A DNA stretch of 64,000 nucleotides from an uncultured Holosporaceae bacterium (GTDB lineage: Bacteria > Pseudomonadota > Alphaproteobacteria > UBA3830 > CASESI01). The notes under the pieces were generated by a model, which made no database searches, had not been told where the DNA came from, and worked only from the letters and a program-made list of their open reading frames with translations. This document shows, one piece after another, positions 1 to 8,371 of the stretch. Both the position numbers and the translations under genes were made by a program. Location of the stretch: the NCBI GenBank assembly GCA_949290705.1, contig CASESI010000022.1, positions 1 to 64,000 on the forward strand, read 5' to 3'. Numbering within the stretch: the stretch's first letter is position 1; each line of letters opens with the position of its first letter.

Positions 1-79
1 ATTTATTATTTATTATTTATTATTTTAAACAATCGATTGTTGAGGAAAAAAATTGGGACCTTTCCTCATTGATTTTTTT
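1..79 (-). promoter_or_regulatory. 5' leader with hairpin and palindrome, running off the left edge
   Basis: No gene is visible here. Positions 1-26 are a run of TTATTATT-type low-complexity sequence. Positions 28-41 form a perfect 14-bp palindrome (AACAATCGATTGTT). The arms 42-48 (GAGGAAA) and 61-67 (TTTCCTC) can pair. All of this lies just downstream of the leftward promoter at 80-108, so it would be the first part of a leftward transcript whose gene lies outside the window. A regulatory leader is inference; T-rich leader DNA alone could also explain it. Confidence 0.4.
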
Positions 80-108
80 ATTGTATCACAAAAATTTTTA
101 AATGTCAA
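80..108 (-). promoter_or_regulatory. Sigma-70 type promoter, leftward
   Basis: On the minus strand TTGACA (108-103) is followed after 17 bp by TACAAT (85-80). This is near-consensus spacing and sequence. It points out of the window to the left, away from the gene at 139-772, so it must serve a gene or RNA beyond position 1. Confidence 0.7.
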
Positions 109-138
109 GTACTTTTTTTAATTTTTTTTAAGATTTTT

Positions 139-772
139 TTAATCACAAAGCAGAGGAGCGACGGAAGTGAATTTATATTCTTCTCCTTGATTCACACCAC
201 ATATTATGAATCCATTTATGTATTTGTATGAATTATAATGAAGCCTATATGTTGCGAATTTGCAGTCTTTTATTTTTTCCTTTTTATCTCCAGGTAGTAA
301 AATTTTTATTGTCCACCTGTTATCCTTGATTTCATAAGTAGCAGATGATTTTATTCTATTCCTGTGATACTTAAACACTTTGTTAAAATAAAAGGCAAAG
401 TCTTTAGCAAAATCATCAACAACTTTCTTCCTCCACTTTCTTCCTTCAACATCTGAGAAAAAAAATCTCTTTGATCTTTTTTATCTCAGGAGAAATATTG
501 ATAATGATCATTTGAGGATTTCTTTGTTCGCCACCTGGTTTTACTTGGTAAGATGTTTTTACGTGTCCATAACTTGAGCCTATGCCACCAACAACAGTAT
601 GTTCCACAATCTTTTGGCCAACATCACCAACACTATTGTTTTTCCAACCATTTTCCGTGCAAAGCCTTTCAATAGTGTTCCAAACATTTTCTGATACTTC
701 ATCAGGGATATCAGGATCAGCAATTAAAAAACATACCAAAAAGCAACAAACAAAAAAACTAAAACGTAACAT
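139..772 (-). pseudogene. Secreted protein gene split by a frameshift at a T8 run (paralog of 12019-12867)
   Basis: The first part (772-446) encodes a signal peptide (MLRFSFFVCCFLVCFLIA) and a domain containing KIVEHTVVGGIGSSYG. It ends early just after a run of eight T (minus strand; A8 at 458-465). Removing one T joins it to an open frame that continues without a stop through the fragment at 378-139, giving a single protein of about 210 aa. The joined product resembles the 282-aa protein at 12019-12867: IVEH-GGI in the middle and a K-R-IYLNYRK-like stretch near the C-terminus. A minus-strand TACAAT ends 7 nt before the ATG. Function unknown. The break may be a true mutation, a phase-variable tract or a sequencing error. 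Confidence 0.65.
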
Positions 773-811
773 ACCTCACATTGTATAACACATGTGTAAA
801 AATTTTATTAA

Positions 812-1318
812 TTATTTTAACATCTCAAGAATCTTAGAAATCTTTTTTTTGTATGACTCCACAAAACCATCGAAATCAGGATTGTCAATATTGTATGTAT
901 CAAAATCACTGTACATTACCCCATCAGAAATGCATAACAAACAATAATTCTGTACATTTTTCAATGTCGCATAATCTTTTTTCGATTTACATGTTTCAAT
1001 GATTTTTCCTAAAATATCACACTTTTTATCAAGACATTCGCTTGACAAAGATTCAAAGATACACTGATTATTGTCGTAAAAATCAACGCCATAACTATCA
1101 AATAACTTTGACATTTCCAAACACAGCCTATTGACTTCCCTCATTCTATTATCAGTCACATCAACATTTTCAATTCGTGGTTCTTTGGCTGTTCTATCAG
1201 AATCACCTACCGCACCGACTCTTTTTAAATCTTTGAATGATAATGGTCGTAATACTTCCGGACTTCCCAATCCCACCGTTACTGAGAGTGCCAATGGTAA
1301 TATAAATGATTTTTTCAT
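812..1318 (-). CDS. Small secreted protein with the shared 5' cassette
   Basis: 168 aa. ATG 1318 is chosen over the longer frame because AAGGAGGAG lies 3-11 nt upstream and a clean signal peptide (MKKSFILPLALSVTVGLG) follows. The mature part is hydrophilic with Cys in NQCIF, SECLDKKCD, ETCKS and NYCLLC, suggesting disulfides in the periplasm or outside the cell. Promoter, SD and signal peptide are nearly identical to those of the gene at 11722, but the mature sequences do not obviously align. No family recognised; a secreted host-interaction protein is one possibility, unproven. Confidence 0.7.
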   Translation of the reverse strand: MKKSFILPLALSVTVGLGSPEVLRPLSFKDLKRVGAVGDSDRTAKEPRIENVDVTDNRMREVNRLCLEMSKLFDSYGVDFYDNNQCIFESLSSECLDKKCDILGKIIETCKSKKDYATLKNVQNYCLLCISDGVMYSDFDTYNIDNPDFDGFVESYKKKISKILEMLK

Positions 1319-1390
1319 ATTCTCCTCCTTAAATCCTAACATTTTATTATAACATATTAATATCCAAATGTCAAGTATTATTTTTTATTT
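1268..1390 (-). repeat. Inverted repeat, left arm (123 bp)
   Basis: Read on the minus strand, this 123-bp stretch matches 11650-11772 on the plus strand with 5 mismatches and no gaps. It covers the last codons and stop of hisS, a full promoter, the SD site and the first 17 codons of the secreted protein. The right arm starts at the last codons and stop of mutS. The arms point outward and bracket about 10.3 kb. Confidence 0.9.
1346..1374 (-). promoter_or_regulatory. Consensus sigma-70 promoter for the 812-1318 gene
   Basis: TTGACA (1374-1369), 17-bp spacer, TATAAT (1351-1346) on the minus strand: a perfect consensus match. The -35 box overlaps the hisS stop codon (1373-1371). The same promoter recurs at 11666-11694. 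Confidence 0.9.
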
Positions 1391-2615
1391 CTTCAAGTTT
1401 TGTTTCAATTTGCTCTTTCGTTGTTAAATTTTTCAGTTGTACAGTGTTGGTTTTTCGTTCGTTCTCACCAATAAAAACTGCGAAATCTGGTGAAATTTTC
1501 AGGGATTTTTTCAAAAGATTTTTAAAAGATTCACCAATAAAAACCTCTGCACAAAATCCTTCTTCCCTTAGGAATTTTGCGGCATTAAAGGCATCTTTTG
1601 CAGAATCAGAAATCACCGCAATCAGTTTATTTTTCTTTCCTTCTATTTTCGAAATAAGTGCAACCCTTTCGTATCCTGCTGCCCATCCAAATCCGCTTAG
1701 TTCCGGGCCTCCAAGAAGTTTTACAAGATTATCGTACCTTCCACCAGCCAAGAAAGTTGATTGAGAGCCAAGCTCTGTAGATTTGAATTCAAAAATTGTT
1801 TCAGTGTAATAATCAAGCCCTCTAACCAGGCATTTATCTATCTCGTAATTAATGCCATTTTGTTCAAGCATGGAGATTACTGCAGCGAAATAATCTTTCG
1901 ATTCCTGGCACATAGTATCCAGAATAGATGGGACATTTTCGATTAATTTTATATCTTCAGGTTCTTTCGAATCAAGGATTCTTAATGGGTTTTTATGAAA
2001 ACGCAATCTGCTTATTTCCGACAATTCATCAAAATAATCAGAAAAATATTGCTTTAAGAGGGATGTATACCGTTTTCTATCGTCTTCATTTCCAAGGGAG
2101 TTAATGTGAAGTTTAAACGATTCAGGATTTATCGATAGTGATTTGATAAAGTCGTGTGCCATCAAAATACCTTCAACATCTTGGAATGGAGATTTTTCGG
2201 AGAATATCTCTGCTCCAAATTGGTGAAATTGGCGATATCTACCCTTTTGAGGACGTTCATACCGAAACATTGGTCCGAAATAGCATAGCTTTAACGGAAG
2301 TTTCTCATACAATCTATTTTCAATGACAGATCTTACCACAGGAGCTGTTCCTTCTGGTCGTAATGTAATTTTATCTCCTCCCTTATCCTCGAATGTGTAC
2401 ATTTCCTTTGTCACAATATCACTGTCATCACCGAGTGGTCTTTTGAACAAAATCTCTTTCTCGAAGATAGGTGTTTCTATAAGCTTGAAATTGTACAACT
2501 CAGCAGTTTTCAGAAATATCTCTACCGTCTCTTGATAATTTTTTGCCTCATCTAGTATCAAATCTTTTACACCACGTTGTTTATAAATACTGTCTTGCCC
2601 CATAATCCACTTCAT
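1371..2615 (-). CDS. hisS: Histidyl-tRNA synthetase
   Basis: 414 aa, normal length for bacterial HisRS, a cytoplasmic class II enzyme that charges tRNA-His. Visible signatures are TLRPEGTA (84-91), motif 2 FRYERPQKGRYRQFHQ (117-132), the histidine-A motif LVRGLDYYT (263-271), AGGRYD (290-295) and motif 3 GFGWAAGYERV (308-318), followed by an anticodon-binding domain. The start at 2615 is supported by a TAATAT -10 box ending exactly 6 nt upstream; ATG 2603 is an alternative. The last codons lie inside the inverted repeat. Divergent from the methyltransferase gene. Confidence 0.97.
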   Translation of the reverse strand: MKWIMGQDSIYKQRGVKDLILDEAKNYQETVEIFLKTAELYNFKLIETPIFEKEILFKRPLGDDSDIVTKEMYTFEDKGGDKITLRPEGTAPVVRSVIENRLYEKLPLKLCYFGPMFRYERPQKGRYRQFHQFGAEIFSEKSPFQDVEGILMAHDFIKSLSINPESFKLHINSLGNEDDRKRYTSLLKQYFSDYFDELSEISRLRFHKNPLRILDSKEPEDIKLIENVPSILDTMCQESKDYFAAVISMLEQNGINYEIDKCLVRGLDYYTETIFEFKSTELGSQSTFLAGGRYDNLVKLLGGPELSGFGWAAGYERVALISKIEGKKNKLIAVISDSAKDAFNAAKFLREEGFCAEVFIGESFKNLLKKSLKISPDFAVFIGENERKTNTVQLKNLTTKEQIETKLEEIKNNT

Positions 2616-2662
2616 AAAAAAATATTACTTAATTGAGGATTATATTATATAATATCCACCAA

Positions 2663-3322
2663 ATGTATTTAAATATTCAAGAATTAAGAGATTTTTATTC
2701 TGTAACAAAAGTTGGTAGGAAATTTAACTCTGACATTTTGGGGGTTATAGGTGATTTTCTAGCAAAGAAAAATTCAAAAGAAGTTGTGATTTTCGGATAT
2801 GTGAATAACTTGTCCAAGACTGAAAGTACAAATGTCACAAGTTGTATGTTCAGTGATAAGACTAATAAAAATGGTGGATATTCAGTTGGAAATGGAATAA
2901 TCGATAAGCACTTTATTGAACTTGAAAATAAATTTTATGATTCTGTCATCGTTGTTAATTCGTTGGAATTCGCAGACAGCGTGGATTCATTCTTTTCAGG
3001 TGTGTTTTCCAAAATGAAAGATGACGGACACGCTTTAATCATTGCTATGAGTTATAAATCACTTTTCAATAAGCCTCCTTTCAACATGTGTCATACTTTC
3101 TCGAGACGCGCAATAGAGCATTATTTATCGGAACATGGAATGGAGATTGACGATTTTTATTATACATGCTATCCTCATTTCAAGAATAGGTTGTTTGATA
3201 GGTTTCTTGGATATTTTTTAAAATTTTATGGGGCTTTCATGGTTTTGGAATGTCATAAAAATTGTCCTGCTAAAGTCACTGAAAAAGTAAAGGATCTTAA
3301 ATTAGAATACGATAAGGTGTAA
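2663..3322 (+). CDS. Putative SAM-dependent methyltransferase
   Basis: 219 aa. The start of this alphaproteobacterial family (NIQELRDFYSVTKVGR, compare DLRDFYxxPLGR) fixes the N-terminus near ATG 2663, and a TATAAT at 2648-2653 ends 9 nt upstream; an upstream in-frame start at 2633 would precede the promoter. The C-terminal half has the family pattern (VVNSLEFAD, then a post-motif F-KMKDDGHALIIAMS and F-RR-IEHYL). The usual glycine-rich SAM loop is weak (VVIFGYVNNLS), so activity is uncertain. It is followed after 2 nt by gapR, so probably heads an operon methyltransferase-gapR-ruvC. Substrate unknown. Confidence 0.65.
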   Translation: MYLNIQELRDFYSVTKVGRKFNSDILGVIGDFLAKKNSKEVVIFGYVNNLSKTESTNVTSCMFSDKTNKNGGYSVGNGIIDKHFIELENKFYDSVIVVNSLEFADSVDSFFSGVFSKMKDDGHALIIAMSYKSLFNKPPFNMCHTFSRRAIEHYLSEHGMEIDDFYYTCYPHFKNRLFDRFLGYFLKFYGAFMVLECHKNCPAKVTEKVKDLKLEYDKV

Positions 3323-3324
3323 AA

Positions 3325-3576
3325 ATGGTTGATGTTTTTGATGGTACTGCAAAAGAGAAATTACAGCAATATGCAGCAAGAATAGAAAGTTTGGAAGCTG
3401 ATAAGGAAGAAATAGCTGGGCAGATTCGTGAAGTTTTAAAAGATGCTGCAAATGATGGATTTGACACAAAAATTTTGAAAACTGTTTTGAAATTAAAGAA
3501 AATGAAGCGCGAAGATAGAATCGAGAATGAGGAATTGATTTCTATATATAAAATCGCCCTTGGCTTTGATGATTAA
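3325..3576 (+). CDS. gapR: GapR (DUF2312) nucleoid-associated protein
   Basis: 83 aa, full length for this family. The whole protein matches the DUF2312 pattern: a long N-terminal coiled coil (LQQYAARIESLEADKEEI), then KDAANDGFDTKILKTVLKLKKM. Known role in Caulobacter: a dimer/tetramer that clamps overtwisted AT-rich DNA ahead of forks and RNA polymerase and stimulates gyrase and topo IV. It is almost confined to Alphaproteobacteria, so it is a good taxonomic marker. It lies 2 nt after the methyltransferase gene and 6 nt before ruvC. Confidence 0.95.
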   Translation: MVDVFDGTAKEKLQQYAARIESLEADKEEIAGQIREVLKDAANDGFDTKILKTVLKLKKMKREDRIENEELISIYKIALGFDD

Positions 3577-3582
3577 TTTTTT

Positions 3583-4062
3583 ATGTCTTTCGTTGTATTA
3601 GGTGTTGATCCAGGACTTTTAAAAACAGGGTTTGGTGTCATTGATTATTCTGGGAATTCACCAAAATACCTTACGAGCGGTGTTTTATTGATGAAGAGCA
3701 CTGAACCTCACCCTGTGAGGCTTGCGTTTATTTTTAAATCTTTAAAAGAAATAATTGATAAATATTCACCAAAGGTTATTTCAATCGAGGAAACGTTTGT
3801 TAACAAAAATCCATCAACATCATTGACGCTGGGGTATGCACGAAGTGTTGTTCTTACGTTGGCTGGACTTTATGAGATAGAATTGTCGGAATATTCTCCA
3901 AACCACATAAAAAAAACTATCACTGGGAATGGCCATGCTGATAAAGAACAGGTGAAATATATGGTGCAAAAATTATTATCAACAAGCCTACCAATAAAAA
4001 CTTATGATGAGTCAGATGCGCTTGCAATAGCTTTGACATATCACAAACCTTTAAAATTTTAA
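3583..4062 (+). CDS. ruvC: Holliday junction resolvase RuvC
   Basis: 159 aa. RNase H-fold endonuclease that cuts Holliday junctions with RuvAB. Acidic catalytic residues are in place: D9 (LGVDPG), E69 (SIEETFVNKN) and D142/D145 (DESDALAIA). The gene follows gapR by 6 nt, so probably cotranscribed. ruvA and ruvB are not in the window. Confidence 0.96.
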   Translation: MSFVVLGVDPGLLKTGFGVIDYSGNSPKYLTSGVLLMKSTEPHPVRLAFIFKSLKEIIDKYSPKVISIEETFVNKNPSTSLTLGYARSVVLTLAGLYEIELSEYSPNHIKKTITGNGHADKEQVKYMVQKLLSTSLPIKTYDESDALAIALTYHKPLKF

Positions 4063-4097
4063 AGATATAAAGGTTTCTTTTTTTTAGTTATTTCTTG

Positions 4098-4103
4098 TAT
4101 AAT
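4098..4103 (+). promoter_or_regulatory. -10 box giving a leaderless rseP start
   Basis: TATAAT at 4098-4103 ends 6 nt before ATG 4110, so standard spacing would place the A of the ATG at +1. The longer frame starting with TTG 4095 would overlap the promoter and is rejected as the start. Confidence 0.6.
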
Positions 4104-4109
4104 CATGTC

Positions 4110-5228
4110 ATGACGCATTTTTTAGAAATGATAATAAATCTTTTTTACTACGTAATTCCTTTCATAATAGTGATTTGCGTGTTGGTTTTTGTGCATGAAC
4201 TTGGTCATTATTCTATTGCACGATATTTCGGCGTGAAAGTTGAAGAGTTTTCAATAGGAATGGGAAAAGAGATATGGGGAAAGACAGATAAAAATGGCAC
4301 CAGATGGAAATTCTCTGCAATACCTGTTGGTGGGTATGTAATGATGTTTGGTGATAAGGATCCTTCAAGTGCTCCTAATGCCGAGGATATCAAGAAAATG
4401 ACGGATGAAGAAAAGTCTATAAGCTTATATGGGAAAAAACCATGGCAAAGGATTTTGGTAAGTTTTGGTGGACCTTTCGCCAATATAATTTATGCATTTG
4501 TTGCGGTATTTTTCGTGTACATATCATTTGGAAATGTTCGGAATACTGAATATATTGATAAGGTATACGCTGGCACACCGGCATTCACGTCAGGACTTCT
4601 TGCTGGGGACAGGATATCTGTTATTAATGGAACAAATATCCATGGTGCAGAAGATGCAATAAAGGCAATTCAAGCCTCAGGTGATTCTGTATCGGTTACC
4701 GTGTTACGTGATAATAATGAAATGTCGTTTGTTATTCCTTTTGAAAATCCAAACAAGAAGATGCTTGGTGTAACCTTTAAAAGAGAGTATCAAAAGCAAG
4801 GATTTATTGAATCCACAGTAAAATCATTCAATGATACCGTTTCATATATCAAGGCAATATTTATTGGTATGGTAAGGATTTTCACAGGCGGTGTTTCATT
4901 AAAACAATTTGGTGGGCCTGTTGCCATTGCAGGAGTTTTTGGAGATATTTCGAAAACGGGTGATATTGCTTATTTGATATTCTTTTCAGCAATTTTGTCT
5001 ATTAATCTGGCTATTTTTAACTTAATTCCATTGCCGGCACTTGATGGAGGAAATATTTTTGTGGATTTTATAGAAATATTAATAAATAAGCCACTATCAT
5101 TAAGGCTTAGGGAGATGTGGAATACTGTTGGAATAATATTTCTGATATTGCTTATGATAGTAGCAACATACAGTGATATTTTAAAGTTGAATTTTGTGAG
5201 GAAGTTGTTGTCGATATTTGGTTTTTAA
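4110..5228 (+). CDS. rseP: Site-2 intramembrane metalloprotease RseP/MmpA
   Basis: 372 aa. Zinc motif HELGH (29-33) sits in the first membrane segment; a central PDZ domain (GLLAGDRISVINGTNIHG) follows; the second active-site segment NLIPLPALDGGN and a C-terminal membrane helix complete the S2P plan. The family cleaves transmembrane anti-sigma factors and leftover signal peptides (RseP), and PodJ in Caulobacter (MmpA). It lies directly upstream of bamA, the usual proteobacterial order. ATG 4110 is chosen because of the -10 box at 4098-4103. Confidence 0.95.
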   Translation: MTHFLEMIINLFYYVIPFIIVICVLVFVHELGHYSIARYFGVKVEEFSIGMGKEIWGKTDKNGTRWKFSAIPVGGYVMMFGDKDPSSAPNAEDIKKMTDEEKSISLYGKKPWQRILVSFGGPFANIIYAFVAVFFVYISFGNVRNTEYIDKVYAGTPAFTSGLLAGDRISVINGTNIHGAEDAIKAIQASGDSVSVTVLRDNNEMSFVIPFENPNKKMLGVTFKREYQKQGFIESTVKSFNDTVSYIKAIFIGMVRIFTGGVSLKQFGGPVAIAGVFGDISKTGDIAYLIFFSAILSINLAIFNLIPLPALDGGNIFVDFIEILINKPLSLRLREMWNTVGIIFLILLMIVATYSDILKLNFVRKLLSIFGF

Positions 5229-5249
5229 AGAGTATTTGTAGGTGATTGT

Positions 5250-7571
5250 ATGGTAAAGTTAGTTTTTGGTTGTTTGTTGCTGTGTTCTTTGTTTTCACTA
5301 AATTGTGCCTCTGCACCTGTACAAAATGTTGCAGATAGCACTTCCAACAATGATGATAAAATTTCATCAAAACTTTGTTCTAAGGTAAAGATTATAGGAA
5401 ACAGGAGAATTGAGAACGATGCAATAATGGAACAAATAGAATCGCTTGGGGATTGTTCAGATTTTTCGCCTTCTTACATTGACCTAATAATTAAGAAACT
5501 ATTTGCAACAGGATTTTTCTCTGATGTTAATGTACACGAACAGAACGGAAAATTGGTTGTAGAAGTCACAGAAAACCCTATTGTTGCTGAATATGCATTT
5601 GAGGGAAACAAAGCTGTTACTGATGACAATTTTAACAAATTCTTCAAAGACGAGTTAAAACCAAGAACCATATTTTCTCTATCAAAAGTAAAATACCTAA
5701 CAACTGAAATAATTAATGTTTACAGGCAGAGAGGATATTTCAGCGTAATAGTAAATCCAAAAATTATAAAACTTTCTGATAATCGCGTTAACGTTGTATT
5801 TGAAATAAATGAAGGAAAAATCGCAACTGTTAAGAAAATATTCTTTGTTGGAAATAGAAGATTTTCTGATTCTACTCTGCTCGCTGAAATTTCTACAAAG
5901 GAAACAGCTTGGTGGAGATTTTGGAGTTATGATGATTTGTTTTCTCCAGAACGTATTGAAACAGATAAACGTTTAATCAGTGAATTTTATAAAACAAATG
6001 GGTATGCAGATTTCAAAATTGAATCCTCTTTTACAGAGCTCAGTGAGGATAAGCAATCGTTTTATATTACAATAAAAATGAAGGAAGGTGATGTTTATAA
6101 GATAGGCGACATAAATCTTTCTTCATCAATTAAAGATATAAAAAATAATGATCTTAAAAAACTTTTGAAATTCAAAACAGGTGATAGATTCAATTTAAAA
6201 AGCATAGAAGAATCGAAATTTGATATGGCTGATACTTTATCAAATAACGGTTATATCTTTTCCTCAATAGATTATAATGTTTCATTGGATAAGGTTAAAA
6301 AAATAGCTAACATCTCGTTTTCCGTTGATCAGGGAAATAAAGCCTATATAAACCAAATAAAGATCGAAGGTAATGTTATCACGAAAGATGAAGTTATAAG
6401 GCGTGAGATGCTTGTCCAAGAGCAGGATGCTTTACAAGCTGATAAAGTTGCAAAATCAATTCAAAACATAAGGGATCTTGACTTTTTCTCTGATGTTAAT
6501 GTTTTGCAAGAAAAAGCTGGATATGGAAAAACTAACTTAAAGGTTAAAGTAAACGAAAAATCTACTGCTATGTTACAGTTGAATTTGGGTTATGCAATCG
6601 GAAGAGGTATATTTTCTAAAATCGGACTTTCAGAGAAAAACTTTCTTGGAGAGGGAAAATATGTCAGTGGAGAAGTAATGATCGGAAAATCTGATAAAGC
6701 AATTTCCGGACAATATGTTATACCTTACTTTTTGAACAGAAGGATAGATCTTGGATTTTCGGCTGGAATTTCTGAAACTAATAGAACCAAAACAACATCC
6801 TCAAAAAACAGGAGTTATTCCGTTGGAACTTATTTGTCCTATCAAATTAATCCAAAATTCTCCCACAGGGTTGGATATTCGTTCAGTTATGATGATACAA
6901 AACCTGATGGCTGGGTTCATGACCTGCTGGAAGATGAATATGGTAAACGGTCGAGAAGTTCTATATACTCTGTCCTTTCATATGTCGATCTTGACAGCAG
7001 AATTAACCCAAGAGATGGGTATGTATTTGCTTTGAGAAATTCTTATTATGGTCTTGGTGGAAATGTGAAGTTCGGGTCACATAGTGTTACTGGAAAGTAT
7101 TATTTTCCTGTATTTGATAGATGTGTATTAATGGTTAAAGCCGAAGCTGGATTGATGGGACATGGATCTTATTTGATTGACAGATTCTCACTTGGTGGAG
7201 ACGATATCAAAGGATTCGATTATGATGGAATAGGACCAAGAATCAAAAAGAGTCAAAGTCGAGATGAGGAATCTCTTCGTGGTACGAGATTTTATTCAGG
7301 TGTTTTCGCATTCGGTGTCCCTATTACAGAAGGTGTTGGTCGTGTAAGATCCGTTACATATCTCATGCTTGGATCTAACTGGAAATCCAATACCGACAAA
7401 AAGTATAAAGATTGTATTTATGATGAAAATAAGATGCGTGTTTCGGTTGGTACAGGTATTGAATGGATGTCTCCTCTTGGACCTCTCGCAATTACGTACT
7501 CTAAGGCAGTCAAGAAAGAAAAGTATGATGACACAAGCACTTTACAGATCGGTTATGTTATAATAGACTAA
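5250..7571 (+). CDS. bamA: Outer-membrane assembly factor BamA
   Basis: 773 aa. N-terminal signal sequence, then five POTRA domains over about residues 40-440 (repeated G-x-x-F-S-D-V-N and V-x-G-N-x elements such as IIGNRRI, FVGNRRF, IEGNVI), then a C-terminal 16-strand barrel with the conserved SVGTGIEWMSPLGPL segment near the end. It is the core insertase of the BAM complex. The last residues are YVIID, not the usual terminal aromatic. AGGTG lies 7 nt before the ATG. The gene follows rseP by 21 nt and is probably cotranscribed with it. BamB and BamE are elsewhere in the window. Confidence 0.96.
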   Translation: MVKLVFGCLLLCSLFSLNCASAPVQNVADSTSNNDDKISSKLCSKVKIIGNRRIENDAIMEQIESLGDCSDFSPSYIDLIIKKLFATGFFSDVNVHEQNGKLVVEVTENPIVAEYAFEGNKAVTDDNFNKFFKDELKPRTIFSLSKVKYLTTEIINVYRQRGYFSVIVNPKIIKLSDNRVNVVFEINEGKIATVKKIFFVGNRRFSDSTLLAEISTKETAWWRFWSYDDLFSPERIETDKRLISEFYKTNGYADFKIESSFTELSEDKQSFYITIKMKEGDVYKIGDINLSSSIKDIKNNDLKKLLKFKTGDRFNLKSIEESKFDMADTLSNNGYIFSSIDYNVSLDKVKKIANISFSVDQGNKAYINQIKIEGNVITKDEVIRREMLVQEQDALQADKVAKSIQNIRDLDFFSDVNVLQEKAGYGKTNLKVKVNEKSTAMLQLNLGYAIGRGIFSKIGLSEKNFLGEGKYVSGEVMIGKSDKAISGQYVIPYFLNRRIDLGFSAGISETNRTKTTSSKNRSYSVGTYLSYQINPKFSHRVGYSFSYDDTKPDGWVHDLLEDEYGKRSRSSIYSVLSYVDLDSRINPRDGYVFALRNSYYGLGGNVKFGSHSVTGKYYFPVFDRCVLMVKAEAGLMGHGSYLIDRFSLGGDDIKGFDYDGIGPRIKKSQSRDEESLRGTRFYSGVFAFGVPITEGVGRVRSVTYLMLGSNWKSNTDKKYKDCIYDENKMRVSVGTGIEWMSPLGPLAITYSKAVKKEKYDDTSTLQIGYVIID

Positions 7572-7591
7572 CCTTTTACTTTTTATTTATT

Positions 7592-8371
7592 ATGAATACA
7601 AATATCATAGAAGATGCATTCAATAATGTTTCTCTTTACTTAAAAGATCCATCGTTAAAAGAGAAAGTCAAGAATGCTACTTTTGAAGTTTTAAAAGCTC
7701 TCGAATCTGGGAATTTAAGAATCGTAACGAAAGCAGAAAACGGTTGGGTTGTGAATGAGTATGCGAAAAAAGCATTATCATTATTTTTAAAGTTTGCTGA
7801 TAGGGCCAAAATTGATGCGTTATATACTTCTTGGAATGACAAAGTTCCGCTTCAAAAGCTCGATTCTCTTGACGGACCAAGAGTTGTGCCTGGATCCATT
7901 GTAAGGTTTGGGGCATATGTCTCTCCAAAAGCTGTGTTATGTCCTTGCTTTGTTAATATAGGGGCGTATGTTGATGATAATTCTATGATAGATAGTTTCA
8001 CAACTGTTGGATCATCTGCATATATTGGAAAAAATTGTCACATTTCAGAAGGAGTGTGCATAGGTGGTGTTTTGGAACCTGTTAATGCAACCCCTGTTAT
8101 CGTTGAAGATAATTGTTTTATTGGTGCAAAATCCGTAATTGCAGAAGGTGTTATTGTAAAAAGAAATTCCATAATTGCTGCTTCAACAACATTGACGAAG
8201 TCAACAAAAATTATAATGCGTGATACGAATGAAATTATCCATGGATACATTCCTGAAAATTCTTTAATTGTTCCAGGAAGCTATAAAATCTCTGATAATT
8301 TAAACATCAATTGTGCGATCGCAATGCATAGGGAAAAACATAAGGATATTATAAACGAATTACTTAGATAA
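7592..8371 (+). CDS. dapD: Tetrahydrodipicolinate N-succinyltransferase
   Basis: 259 aa, slightly shorter than the usual ~274. It catalyses the succinyl-CoA-dependent step of the lysine/meso-diaminopimelate pathway, so the cell makes its own DAP for peptidoglycan. Left-handed beta-helix hexapeptide repeats run from about residue 105 to 215 (VRFGAYVSPKAVLCPCFVN, GAYVDDNSMID, FIGAKSVIAEGVIV). The DapD signature LDGPRVVPGS and GGVLEPVNATPVIVEDNCFIG are clear. It lies 20 nt after bamA and overlaps the radC end by 8 nt, tail to tail. Confidence 0.93.
   Translation: MNTNIIEDAFNNVSLYLKDPSLKEKVKNATFEVLKALESGNLRIVTKAENGWVVNEYAKKALSLFLKFADRAKIDALYTSWNDKVPLQKLDSLDGPRVVPGSIVRFGAYVSPKAVLCPCFVNIGAYVDDNSMIDSFTTVGSSAYIGKNCHISEGVCIGGVLEPVNATPVIVEDNCFIGAKSVIAEGVIVKRNSIIAASTTLTKSTKIIMRDTNEIIHGYIPENSLIVPGSYKISDNLNINCAIAMHREKHKDIINELLR

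Noticed and set aside
1-26. TTATTATT tandem pattern as a CRISPR or minisatellite
   Set aside because: Only low-complexity A/T triplets; no spacers and too short. No CRISPR array was seen anywhere in the window.
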